A stretch of 22,249 nucleotides of DNA. Source: Dehalococcoidia bacterium. GTDB lineage: Bacteria; Chloroflexota; Dehalococcoidia; Bin125. The notes below the pieces were generated by a model. The model did not search any database, was not told the origin of the DNA, and worked only from the letters and a program-made list of their open reading frames with translations. Of the stretch, positions 1-7,292 are shown one piece after another. The position numbers and the translations under genes were made by a program. Position 1 is the stretch's first letter; each line of letters opens with the position of its first letter. The stretch is from contig RKRS01000071.1 in the NCBI GenBank assembly GCA_007571275.1, forward strand, positions 1-22,249. The letters are read 5' to 3'.

Positions 1-1
1 G

Positions 2-154
2 ATTGAGGCCAACAACTACGACCTCAAGGCGGTCAATCCGCATCGCCCCGACGAAACCGACACCCGCACGCCGATGGAGCTGTTGACCGAGATTGAGCGG
101 CATGGGCGTGAGCTCGATCATGCGCTGACCGATCTACGGCGAGCGCTAGGCTAG
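2..154 (+). CDS. hsdM: Type I restriction-modification DNA methyltransferase subunit, C-terminal end (partial)
   Basis: Only the last 50 codons are in the window and the 5' part lies to the left. The peptide reads NNYDLKAVNPHRPDETDTRT, followed by a helical tail ending RRALG and TAG at 152-154. The NNYDL-K-NP segment followed by a TRTP-ELL-IE-G-E helix is the typical end of HsdM-type N6-adenine methylases, which modify the target adenine within the HsdR/M/S complex. The catalytic NPPY motif is out of view, so integrity cannot be judged. A toxin-antitoxin-like pair follows 85 bp downstream, a common arrangement where the module sits between hsdM and hsdS/hsdR. The family call rests on this C-terminus only. 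Confidence 0.8.
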   Translation: MEANNYDLKAVNPHRPDETDTRTPMELLTEIERHGRELDHALTDLRRALG

Positions 155-208
155 ACGACCTCAGGCCTTCTCAACCCCGCCTGCGAAGTTGGCGGGCGTC
201 TAGGCTAG
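146..208. repeat. Short direct repeat and hairpin between hsdM and the ImmA/IrrE gene
   Basis: CTAGGCTAG occurs at 146-154, overlapping the hsdM stop, and again at 200-208. Between the copies, CCCGCC at 176-181 pairs with GGCGGG at 191-196 around a 9-nt loop. There is no T-run after the hairpin, so it is not a classical intrinsic terminator. It could be an operator for the HTH protein encoded immediately downstream, or the trace of a small tandem duplication. The function is inference. Confidence 0.3.
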
Positions 209-239
209 TCAGAGGGAAACAGTTGGGGGAGCGCACTGG

Positions 240-1391
240 ATGATTCGTGTCGCCGTGAACCCCGACCTGCTCCGCTGGGCGCGTGAGCGCGCCGACCTCT
301 CGCAGGAAGAGCTGACCAAGAAATTCGCGAAGCTGTCCAGCTGGGAGACCGGTGAGGTTCAGCCTACCTTGAAGCAGCTTGAAGCCTTCGCTCGCGCTGT
401 TCATGTGCCGGTCGGCTATCTCTTCCTCAGTGCGCCGCCAGAGGAAGCGGTTCCAATTCCCGACTTTCGTACTGTCGCGGGACAGAGTGTGGCTCGGCCA
501 AGTCCCGACTTGTTGGACACCATCTACGCCTGCCAGGAGCGGCAGGCTTGGTATCGGGAGTACGCACGACGGACGCAGCAACCAGCGGTCAGCTTTGTCG
601 GCAGCGCTGCGGTGGACGCACCGCCGGCGGTCGTGGCGGCGGAGATGCGTGCGACGCTGGGCTTCGAGGCAAGCGATCGCGAAGCGTGCGCCACATGGTC
701 GGAGGCCTTGCGGCTGTTCATTCGCCAGGCTGAGGACGCCGGAGTGCTCGTCATGGTGAACGGGGTCGTGATGAGCAATACTCACCGCCGTCTCGATCCG
801 GACGAGTTTCGCGGCTTCGCCCTCTCCGATCCGCTGGCTCCTCTGGTGTTCATCAACGGGTCGGACGCCAAGGCGGCCCAGATGTTCACGCTCGCCCACG
901 AGCTGGCGCATCTCTGGCTCGGCGAATCCGCGCTGTCGGATGTCGGCGGGGGACCCGCGCAGCACTCGCAACGCGAGGAGGTCTGGTGCAATGCGGCGGC
1001 GGCTGAGTTCCTGGCGCCGCTCGAAACGCTGCGTACCGAGTTGCGCCAGACTGAAGACCTGTCCGACGCGGCGACTCGTCTCGCGCAGCTCTATAAGGTC
1101 AGCACTCTGGTCGTCCTGCGACGGCTCTTGGACGCCGAATGGCTCGACCGTGAAACGTTCAACCTCGCCTGGCGGAAAGAGCTCGCTCGCCTCAAGAATC
1201 GACCGCGGGGCGCGGGCGGCGGCAACTTCTACAAGACGACAGCGGTTCGGGTCAGCCGCCGGTTCGCGAGCGCGCTGGTGGTGAGTACGCTCGAAGGCCA
1301 GACGCTCTATCGCGACGCTTTGCGGATGCTCGGTATATCGAAGACGGAGACATTCAACGCGCTCGGTCGGGAAGTGGGCGTGTTGGACTAG
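240..1391 (+). CDS. XRE-family HTH / ImmA-IrrE metallo-endopeptidase
   Basis: This is a 383-residue protein. Residues about 5-62 form an XRE-type helix-turn-helix (LRWARERADLSQEEL, then SSWETGEVQPTLKQLEAFA). The middle and C-terminal part is an ImmA/IrrE zinc peptidase: HELAH at residues 220-224 gives two histidine ligands and the catalytic Glu, and a downstream EEVWCN segment (about 246-251) supplies the conserved Glu ligand. Family members cleave repressors or act as antitoxin-like regulators of an adjacent toxin. A GGGGGAG sequence upstream of the ATG serves as ribosome-binding site. The stop lies 2 nt before the next start (DUF4411 PIN protein), so the two genes form an operon and probably a toxin-antitoxin pair. 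The frame is intact and all visible metal-site residues are present. The substrate is not known from sequence. Confidence 0.88.
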   Translation: MIRVAVNPDLLRWARERADLSQEELTKKFAKLSSWETGEVQPTLKQLEAFARAVHVPVGYLFLSAPPEEAVPIPDFRTVAGQSVARPSPDLLDTIYACQERQAWYREYARRTQQPAVSFVGSAAVDAPPAVVAAEMRATLGFEASDREACATWSEALRLFIRQAEDAGVLVMVNGVVMSNTHRRLDPDEFRGFALSDPLAPLVFINGSDAKAAQMFTLAHELAHLWLGESALSDVGGGPAQHSQREEVWCNAAAAEFLAPLETLRTELRQTEDLSDAATRLAQLYKVSTLVVLRRLLDAEWLDRETFNLAWRKELARLKNRPRGAGGGNFYKTTAVRVSRRFASALVVSTLEGQTLYRDALRMLGISKTETFNALGREVGVLD

Positions 1392-1393
1392 CC

Positions 1394-1893
1394 ATGTATC
1401 TGCTCGATGCCAACGTCTTTATTCAAGCCAAGAATCTGCATTATGGATTCGACTTCGTTCCGGCATTCTGGGACTGGTTGATTCGTGAGAGCGAGGCGGG
1501 CACGGTGGCGAGCATCGAGAAGGTCGCTGATGAATTGCGGTCGGGCGGCGACGACCTATCGGACTGGGCCGAGGCACGCGGCGAGAGGTTCTTTCTGGCG
1601 CCGGACGCATTGGTGATACCTGCTCTGCGGCAGGTCAGCGATTGGGCGAGCGGACAGGACTATGATCCAGCGGCGATCTCCACATTCCTGAAGGTTGCGG
1701 ACTACTGGCTGTCGCCCATGCGCTGGCATACAGCCACATCGTCGTTTCGCATGAGGTCCCTGCCGACACGAGCAGGAAGATTAAGATACCGAACGCGTGC
1801 ATTGGTCTCGGCCTCCGCTGCATCAACCCGTATCAGATGTTGCGCCAGGAAGGCGCAAGGTTCGTCTTGGCTGGTACTGATCACTCACTCTGA
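1394..1893 (+). pseudogene. DUF4411 PIN-domain toxin-like protein, frameshifted
   Basis: The N-terminus MYLLDANVFIQAKN carries the PIN-fold first acidic residue (LLDAN), followed by FWDWL and a KVADEL segment, as in DUF4411 proteins, which are about 160 residues long. After DYWL (around 1709-1711) the frame breaks. Restoring one G (CT-GTC to CTG-GTC) gives VAHALAYSHIVVSHEV and then IKIPNACIGLGL, ending at TGA 1891-1893 with a restored length of about 166 residues. Unrestored, the frame runs on to 1903 with unrelated sequence. PIN proteins are Mg-dependent ribonucleases and the missing part includes a conserved acidic region, so the uncorrected product should be inactive. It is coupled to the upstream ImmA/IrrE gene. 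A sequencing error at the G run is an alternative explanation for the single lesion. Confidence 0.82.
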
Positions 1894-1905
1894 TGAAGCT
1901 TAGAG

Positions 1906-2625
1906 TTAGCCGGCTATTTTGGCCCCGTCACAGTCCTCATCGGGTTGCTCGCTGTTGGCGCTGAGAGTACCCATGCCAAGGGCGGAGGCGTGGCTGAGAC
2001 TCGACCGGCTGACCGGCGGGGAGGTTGAATCGAGCGGGCAACGTCCTCCCGTGCCAGTGGCGCTTCGCTCTCGGTAAGTCACATAGAAGCCCGACTCCGC
2101 GTCCGCTCGTCGCAGACACCCAGGTGAGGTTGAGCGATTCGGTGACTCCGCTGTCGCCGTCATGCTGTTCTTGGTCACATCTAGGTTGGTATATCGATCT
2201 TCGATGTACCCGCGATCGGACAAAAAGCCGCTGTCATCCGGCAGCGTTGCCATCTCGTCCTACACCCAGACTTCACATGGACTACCGCTGCAGGATGCGT
2301 GACCACCCGCCGGCGTAGAGGTCTTGGTCGACCTCACAGGTGCTCGGTGATGGTAAAGACGGGAGGATTGAAATCAGACATGGCGTGTCGGATGCCCAGC
2401 GGACTCGGTCTCTTGTACTCGCGACCGTAGACGGAGAATGTGAGCAAGGCATTCTCTCCACCGGCTGAGGCTGTGAGCACCTGCGGGGGCGTGACTGTGT
2501 TGCCGGCCAGCTAGTTACAACGGAGCGTATGTCACCCAGCTACCTTGGTCGCCGCGCCACCACCGACATCGTTGCTTGGCGCAGCGCGTACCCTTGGCGT
2601 GACATCGTGACACGCGAAACAGGAG
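1906..2625 (-). pseudogene. Degraded Ig/FN3-repeat secreted protein fragment (paralogue of the 8852-12670 gene)
   Basis: Reading leftward from about 2620 the three frames together give RWWRGD, HTLRCN, LAGNTVTPPQVLTASAGGEN, LLTFSVYGREY, PPVFTIT, STCEVDQDL and YEVWV. This order matches a segment of the intact secreted protein (about residues 725-900), which reads RWWTSGD, HTLECADLDG, LVVTATEG, VMLDVYDREL, PVLELT, PETCEYGQ and YDVWI. The relic then runs into FN3-like sequence (TESLNLTWVS and GFYVTYRERSA), as the intact protein does. Several stops and frameshifts interrupt it and no start is visible, so it cannot make a protein. It lies opposite to the full copy. The homology comes from hand alignment; the left boundary is approximate. 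Confidence 0.6.
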
Positions 2626-2631
2626 GTGGGC

Positions 2632-3517
2632 ATGACGCAGGATCTACTTCTCGTGACGCTCGATGTGCCAACGTTGACGACGCCGGGGTCCTGGCCGCGG
2701 ATTTCCTGTGTGTCCTGAGTGGCGTGCAGGATGTCATGCGCCTCATGGTCATGCACATCGCCGGCAGAACACCCGGCCCCTGCCAGCCGCCAGCCTGGGT
2801 GACTCGCCAGAGTCGCCTGCGCCTGGCGCCGACACGTTCTGGCTCCTTCGTCGCTGACTTCAGACAAGAACCGACGGCGGATAGCCAGCTATCAATGGAC
2901 GACTACGGCCAGCGAGCGTTGTTCGCTTTGCGCGATTGGAACGGTCGCCAGGATTCGACCCTGCCTCACTCCATGGCCGACCACCTCTACGGGATGGCCG
3001 CGGCCTTTCCGCCAACACGACTCTCTGGTTCGGCAGCGTCGCAAGGCCTCGTCGTACCAAGATTCAGCGTCCCTCGCCTGTCAGACTCTCCTCCTCACAA
3101 ATGGATCAAGCGTTCCTTCAAGGCTGGTTGAAAGAGGTGAACTGGGACAAGGCACGGCCCAGCTCCGCGACTACGCCGGCGACTATGTGTCGCTCAAGTT
3201 TGCTCCGTCATTCAACGAGCAGATGCTGGCGTTGGCCACCCAGTACGTCGAAGTCCGCGGACGCGGCTCAGTCAACCGCGACGGTGACTGGACGAGCGTC
3301 AACGTGCAGCGCCTGAGCGCGACTTGCTCTTGGCCAACGCCGTTCGATCTCGACACGTTCTTGAACAACCACGAGGCCAATCCCCTTCGATCCAGATGCG
3401 TCAGTGAGCATCGAGCTCACTGACGCAGAGTGGGAGTCCTTTGACCAGGCCATCCGCGAAGCGCGGGATGCCTGGTGCCGTCCGGCGCGCCACTCGCCGC
3501 CCTCGATTCTGTTCTGA
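2632..3517 (+). pseudogene. Conserved hypothetical protein, multiply frameshifted
   Basis: It starts at ATG 2632 behind a strong AGGAGGT ribosome site 5 nt upstream, with MTQDLLLVTLDVPT. Reading then needs about four frame changes: DDAGVLAADFLCVLSGVQDV to WNG..DSTLPHSMADHLYGM, then NTTLWFGS and QGWLKEVNWDK, then AQLRDYAGDYVSLKFAPSF to ATQYVEVRGRGSVN and FDLDTFLNN, and finally FDPDASVSIELTDAEWESF to TGA 3515-3517. The restored product would be about 290 residues, with no signal peptide or membrane segment. The WLKEVNWDKGTAQL and TQYVEVRGRG segments look like those of conserved hypothetical proteins I have a general memory of, but I know no function. Its own good ribosome site suggests it was once an expressed gene. 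Confidence 0.6.
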
Positions 3518-3695
3518 GATGCACTCACGCTCATCGGCGACCGGAGCCACTAGCCTGCGCTCACCGCCCTGAGAACTGCTGGATGTGATGCCAACAGCGC
3601 GGCGCGGCTCACGTCGCCCAGTACTACGCCCGTCGCGGCTCGGGCTGACCGACGCCGCTCGGCGCAATTCGGGCAGACTGCCCGTGAAGCATTGA

Positions 3696-4047
3696 GAATG
3701 CGTCACGAATCGAGTCCTCAATGCAGCCGCACTGGACACCCTGATCCTCAGCCTGATTATCGCCGTCGGCCTTGCTCTCAGCACCTGCAGCGGCGACGCG
3801 GACGAGATCAACTGGGATCGCTGGGCCACAACCGAACGGGCGTATCTGGAGGGCTTGCGCGAACGCTTTGGCGATGGGCAGTTCGCCAGTGAGCGCGAAT
3901 TTGAGGCGGCGCGCGGCGACGATCCAGTCGTTCCCAGACGCTGATCTCAACGAGCTCTGGCGCGCAACAGCGAGCCTAATGGCGCAAGGCGACTTTAGCC
4001 TGGACTGGGCCGAGCTGCTGGACGCGCACCCTGAAATCGCCCCGTGA
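3696..4047 (+). pseudogene. Small lipoprotein/membrane-anchored hypothetical, broken
   Basis: The frame from 3696 reads LDTLILSLIIAVGLALSTCS, a hydrophobic signal or anchor segment ending in a lipobox-like LSTC. It continues GDADEINWDRWATTERAYLE, then a helical stretch (GLRERFGDGQFASEREFEAA) before stopping at 3942-3944. A second frame takes over with DADLNELWRATASLMAQGDF and ends HPEIAP at TGA 4045-4047. The joined text is chemically coherent, so one frameshift near 3930 is likely. The start is uncertain because a nearby ATG at 3699 is out of frame by one base. No family is recognised. It may have been a short secreted or lipid-anchored protein. Confidence 0.4.
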
Positions 4048-4544
4048 GCGACACAGATTCGTCCTCACCGAGCTTATCCGCTAGTCGAGTGCCTTGCATC
4101 GGCACCGGAGTCGACCTAGTTGGGAGTAGACAGCGGTGGCTTTGACTATTCGATGGTCGCTGGGCTGAGCCGGAAGGCGAGCCCGCTGTAATCGACACCA
4201 CCGCCGCACAGTTGGCCGATCCACTCTGAGCGGCGGAGAGTGACGCCGTGATCAACAGCCCGGACGGAGCCGAGTTGCGCATCTGTTGGCCGCATGGCAC
4301 TAACCATCCTGGCAGTGGTCACAGAGTCGGGGCGGAAGCAGATCGCAGCACGTACCAGCGCGGCGCTCCAGTCAGCGCTGCAACGCGACAGGCGGTGCGT
4401 TCGTTTGAGCAACTGCGAGCGCTTGGCTACAGCTGGACAGACTGTGCGAAGGCGTGACCACCGAGGGATTCAGGACGGCAGCGGGCAAACCGACCTGGCA
4501 ATTCATCCAGTGTCAGCGCGCTGCGGTCGCTTCAGCTTGGTCGC
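4048..4544. other. About 500 bp without a recognisable gene
   Basis: Six-frame reading shows only short interrupted frames. The most protein-like is plus-strand 4248-4457, ending with a helical stretch RSFEQLRALGYSWTDCAKA, and the same frame is open just upstream (AEPEGEPAVIDTTAAQLADP) before an in-frame TGA. No ribosome site, domain, RNA gene or repeat supports it. It is most simply an old gene remnant continuing the decayed stretch to its left. Confidence 0.3.
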
Positions 4545-4793
4545 TCAGTCGACGTCCTGATCAGCTTCTTCTTCAGTTTCGCCCTGGTTCCAGTTCACGT
4601 TGATCTGAGTCATGCCCGGCAGGCGCTCAGCTAAGGCAAGCAGGTCGATCTGACGCTGGAGTGCCGTCAGAACGGTCACTGCATCGTCGGCACGGTCAAG
4701 CTTCTTTGCCGATTCCATCCGAGCATCGATCAGTTCATCCAGTCGGTTGAGCGCGGCCAGGATTCGTTCTTCGAGGTCGATTCGGTCAGTCAT
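4545..4793 (-). CDS. Small acidic helical hypothetical protein (82 aa)
   Basis: This is an 82-residue protein, mostly charged and amphipathic helix: IDLEERILAALNRLDELIDA, then ALQRQIDLLALAERLPG, with a short polar tail ending in the acidic EEEADQDVD. The leucine spacing suggests a coiled coil. An AGAGGAA ribosome site stands about 8 nt before the ATG. The ATG overlaps the stop of a short upstream frame (ATGA, 4793-4790) that encodes a CPPC zinc-ribbon-like tail, so the two were probably translationally coupled. No family is recognised and there is no signal peptide. The intact frame, clean start and coherent composition argue that it is real, but expression is unproven. Confidence 0.5.
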   Translation of the reverse strand: MTDRIDLEERILAALNRLDELIDARMESAKKLDRADDAVTVLTALQRQIDLLALAERLPGMTQINVNWNQGETEEEADQDVD

Positions 4794-4906
4794 CGGTCAC
4801 GTTCCTCTTCGGACTTTTGCACGCACGGCGGACAGATGTACGGCGTGGCGTCGGTTTGTTGCTTGTTGATCCACTTGCAACCGCCAGTATCGTCATCCTG
4901 AGAAGC
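4790..4906 (-). pseudogene. Zinc-ribbon-like C-terminal fragment upstream of the 82-aa protein
   Basis: The frame ending at 4790-4792 reads DDDTGGCKWINKQQ, then TPYICPPCVQKSEEERDR. The C-x16-CPPC spacing resembles a short zinc ribbon with one Cys missing. The frame remains open upstream to an ATG at 4960, but that part lies antisense to the hicA fragment, has no ribosome site and lacks coherent composition, so the true N-terminus appears lost near 4906. Its stop overlaps the start of the next gene by 4 nt. Confidence 0.35.
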
Positions 4907-5007
4907 TCGGGAAGACTGCCATCTCCGATAGCCTGAGCGACCAGCTACGGAAGGGGGCATGGCGCAGTATGCAGAGGCAGGCCGGTCTCCGAGGGAGCGC
5001 GCGATGA
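4870..5007 (+). pseudogene. hicA: HicA-family mRNA interferase toxin, C-terminal remnant
   Basis: The frame reads RQYRHPEKLGKTAISD, then SLSDQLRKGAWRSMQRQAGL, ending at TGA 5005-5007. This matches the HicA ending pattern (Y-HP.. followed by L..GT-R-ILRQAGL). The N-terminal half with the conserved G-SH catalytic histidine region is absent: an in-frame TGA lies at 4867-4869 and unrelated sequence precedes it. The stop overlaps the hicB start (ATGA at 5004-5007), the classical hicAB coupling. The toxin should be inactive, and the antitoxin survives. The identification rests on about 40 residues plus synteny. Confidence 0.65.
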
Positions 5008-5345
5008 GGATGACCTATGCCGTCGTCATTGAGCAGGCTCCAAACAACTATGTCGCCTACGCCCCCGACGTGCCGGGCTGCATCACCACTGCCGCGACCT
5101 GGGATCAGATGCTGACGATGATCCGCGACGCCCTCGCTGCCCACATCGAGTTCCTCATCGAGGACGGCGCCCCCGTGCCGCAGCCTGCGATGTCGATCAG
5201 CGACGCCATTGCGCATCACAGCGAGGCGCTTGTCACGGCAGACGGGGCGTTGCCTGCCGAGTACGGCGAAGCCGCTCCAACGATCTCGACCACCTTCCGC
5301 CTGGTCGAGGTTGATGTGCCCGCTCGACAACTCGAGACCACTTAG
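5004..5345 (+). CDS. hicB: HicB-family antitoxin
   Basis: This is a 113-residue protein. MRMTYAVVIEQAPNNYVAYA continues into PDVPGCITTAATWDQ and a helix MLTMIRDALAAHIEFLIEDG, the degraded-RNase-H fold of HicB with the diagnostic PD-PGC motif. HicB binds HicA and autoregulates the operon. I chose the start at 5004 because GAGGGA lies 7 nt upstream and the ATG overlaps the hicA remnant stop; an in-frame ATG at 4959 would run through the hicA frame. The C-terminus (ending RQLETT) lacks an obvious helix-turn-helix or ribbon-helix-helix domain. With hicA truncated it is an orphan antitoxin that may persist neutrally or counter a homologous toxin elsewhere. Confidence 0.82.
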   Translation: MRMTYAVVIEQAPNNYVAYAPDVPGCITTAATWDQMLTMIRDALAAHIEFLIEDGAPVPQPAMSISDAIAHHSEALVTADGALPAEYGEAAPTISTTFRLVEVDVPARQLETT

Positions 5346-5366
5346 GTCCCAGCACTCGCCAAAGCA

Positions 5367-6310
5367 ATGACTCAGCGGCACGATACCAGCGAAACACATC
5401 CCACCCTCCCGCCGCTCACGGCGCCATTCGTGATCAGCGTTGATGGCCACTGGGCACGGGCAAGACGTTCCTGCTCAAGCGCTGGCGGCCAAGGCTGAGC
5501 TGAAGCAGGGTCTGAAGGAACTGGCAGAGCAGGTCCAGGGAGATACGGGCCAGCCGTTGGTGTTCATCATCGAGGAACTTGATCGCTGCCGGCCGACATT
5601 CGCAATCGAGCTGCTGGAGCGAGTCAAGCACATCTTCGATGTCCTGCACATCGTCTTCGTCTTCGGCGTCAACCGCAGTGACTCGTCAAGTCGCTGCAGT
5701 CGATCTACGGCGAGATCGACGCCGGTACCTATCTGCGCCGGTTCTTCGACATCGAGTTCGTTCTGCCGGACGCGAACCCGGAGCAGTTTTGCGAGCACTT
5801 GTCTCGCAATTCGATATGAATACGTTCTTCAAGGAAGTAGATCGAGGCCGGCCTAACCAACGTCACACAGACGCATACGGACAGATAGCTCACTTCCTGC
5901 CCATCGTCCTGGCACGAATGGGGCTTTCGCTCCGCGACATGGACTACTGTGTGAGGCTCGTGGCGCTGGCGGCGCGAGAATCGTTGAACAGGCCGGTGCC
6001 GTTCCCGCGGCTGCTCGTCCTCTTTGCGGCGACCAAGCTCACTGCTCCCGAGCGCTATCGACGATTCGTACAAGGGGACGCGCGAGGAGCAGAACTGATC
6101 AACCACCTCAACGCACAGCAGCCTCTGTGGGGAATGGGTATCCAGACTGGGAGGTACAGTCTGGCCGAGCTGGAGGCTGAGGTCTACTACACCGATGATC
6201 CTGAGCTCTCGCTCCAGCAACTGAAGCGGCTTGAGAACGGCGAAAGTTCCAATGATCTTGAGTACGTATCGTCAGAACTTGCCGCTCTCGATCTTGCCAA
6301 TGAAGAGAAC
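5367..6310 (+). pseudogene. KAP-family P-loop NTPase, internally deleted and frameshifted
   Basis: The first frame gives APFVISVDGHW, then a shift to GTGKTFLLKRW (from 5453), together a Walker A of the KAP type (VDG.WGTGKT). Immediately afterwards comes AELKQGLKELAEQVQGD and the Walker B region QPLVFIIEELDRCRPTFAIE, so the usual 100 or more residues between the motifs are missing. Further shifts near 5685 and 5810 give SIYGEIDAGTYLRRFFDIEF (the conserved YL-R-FD), then MNTFFKEVDRGRPNQRHTDA to ELSLQQLKRLENGESSNDLE. KAP NTPases are predicted signalling or phage-defence ATPases, often membrane-linked. The coding part ends near 6310, where Ig-repeat sequence begins abruptly. It is not functional as read. 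Confidence 0.75.
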
Positions 6311-6311
6311 A

Positions 6312-6850
6312 ATGGGCGGCTACAGCGCACTATCCAGGCGAGAGTGTCACGGTCTCCTGGAATGTGTCGGGCGAGATTCCTGGCACGGTGTGAGTGAATG
6401 GCGACCAGAAAACTCCCCTGCGGGTAGCATCGCTCATAACCTGCCGAAATAATGGCTCAGAAGAGATCGAGCAGCGGATCATCGTTCGGGTGACCGACCA
6501 GAGCGATTCCCTGGTGGAGCGCACGCAGACGCTGGCGGTTGGGGTAACTCCACCGTCGACCACGCCAACCCCCAATCCGTCACCAACGCCATTTGCGATC
6601 ACTGCCAATGTTTCGTCGACGTCTTGTCTGTTGAACGGCAGCGTCAGCTTGTCCTGGACGGTCAGTGGGGGCGTGGCACCCTACACCGTCACATCCGACG
6701 ACATCGACAATCTCGGCAACTCGCCCGAGACGATCAGCTGCGCCGCCCCACTCGGCGCGCAGTCGTTCACGTTCAACGTCAGCGACAGCGCTACCACACC
6801 AAATCAAGCCTCGGCCACGCTCATGCTCAATGTCCAGGCCAGCGTGACTG
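6312..6850 (+). pseudogene. Ig-like repeat fragment, second paralogue relic of the secreted protein
   Basis: After the KAP remnant the frame ending at 6392 reads GESVTVSWNVSGEIPGTV, then TGA, then (from 6394) VNGDQKTPLRV and a PT-rich linker. A full Ig-like repeat follows: FAITANVSSTSCLLNGSVSL, SWTVSGGVAPYTV, then SFTFNVSDSATTPNQASATL. The intact secreted protein has SWSVSGGVAPYTV and VEVEDKATPPATASA in its last Ig repeat, so the relationship is close. The shared Cys before the repeat and in the E-strand (TISCAAP) is kept. No start codon or signal peptide remains. From 6394 the frame stays open into an unrelated methylase tail, forming a 254-codon chimera. Confidence 0.65.
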
Positions 6851-6879
6851 GCCAGGTCGCGGCGCCTTTTGGTCGACCG

Positions 6880-7158
6880 CCGCGCGTACGCAACTGGAAT
6901 TCGGCTTTCGGCCGAGCGGGACGACGGAACCGATTGCGCCTGACCTATACGGCTCACGACATGCAGCCCTTCGCCCGCGATCTGGGCTATGACGGCCCGC
7001 CATTCCGCTGGGATGCAGCCGAGCGCCGTCAGCTCCAGGCGCGTCTCGACGCGCTCTGCTTCCACCTCTACAACCTCGATCAGTTCCCGGTCCTGGCCCG
7101 GAACGAACGCAAACAGTACAACGCCTACATCAGCAAGCAGCTGGCGCTCGTTCATTAG
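6880..7158 (+). pseudogene. Eco57I-like restriction-modification methylase, C-terminal remnant
   Basis: The frame reads RLRLTYTAHDMQPFARDLGY, then DGPPFRWDAAERRQLQARLD, ALCFHLYNL and DQFPVLARNERKQYNAYISK, ending at TAG 7156-7158. LTYTA-D--PFA-D-GYDGPPFRWD--RR--L---LDA--FHLY is the usual C-terminal signature of large Eco57I/BREX-type adenine methylases. The normal spacer between FHLY(N/G)L and the F-P-L segment (about 12 residues) is missing, so even this piece carries a deletion. It shares an open frame with the preceding Ig-repeat relic; the junction lies between about 6850 and 6940. It is a relic of a second restriction or phage-defence system next to the type I genes. Confidence 0.65.
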
Positions 7159-7292
7159 CGCGCCCTGTCCCAAGGCGACGCCCAGACCAACATCGCCTGG
7201 CGCCCCGAAGAATAATCGGCTTGTCCTCCACACGCGCGACCCGAAATCCACTAGTATGTAATGGTATTCCACAGGAAGGCAAGAGCATATCA

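Noticed and set aside
171..971. 266-codon minus-strand frame
   Set aside because: It is antisense to the clear ImmA/IrrE gene with its HTH and HELAH motifs; its own sequence is Arg-rich with no recognisable pattern.
4893..5450. 185-codon minus-strand frame opposite hicB
   Set aside because: The plus strand carries a clear HicB with the PD-PGC motif and the hicAB overlap; the opposite frame has no supporting features.
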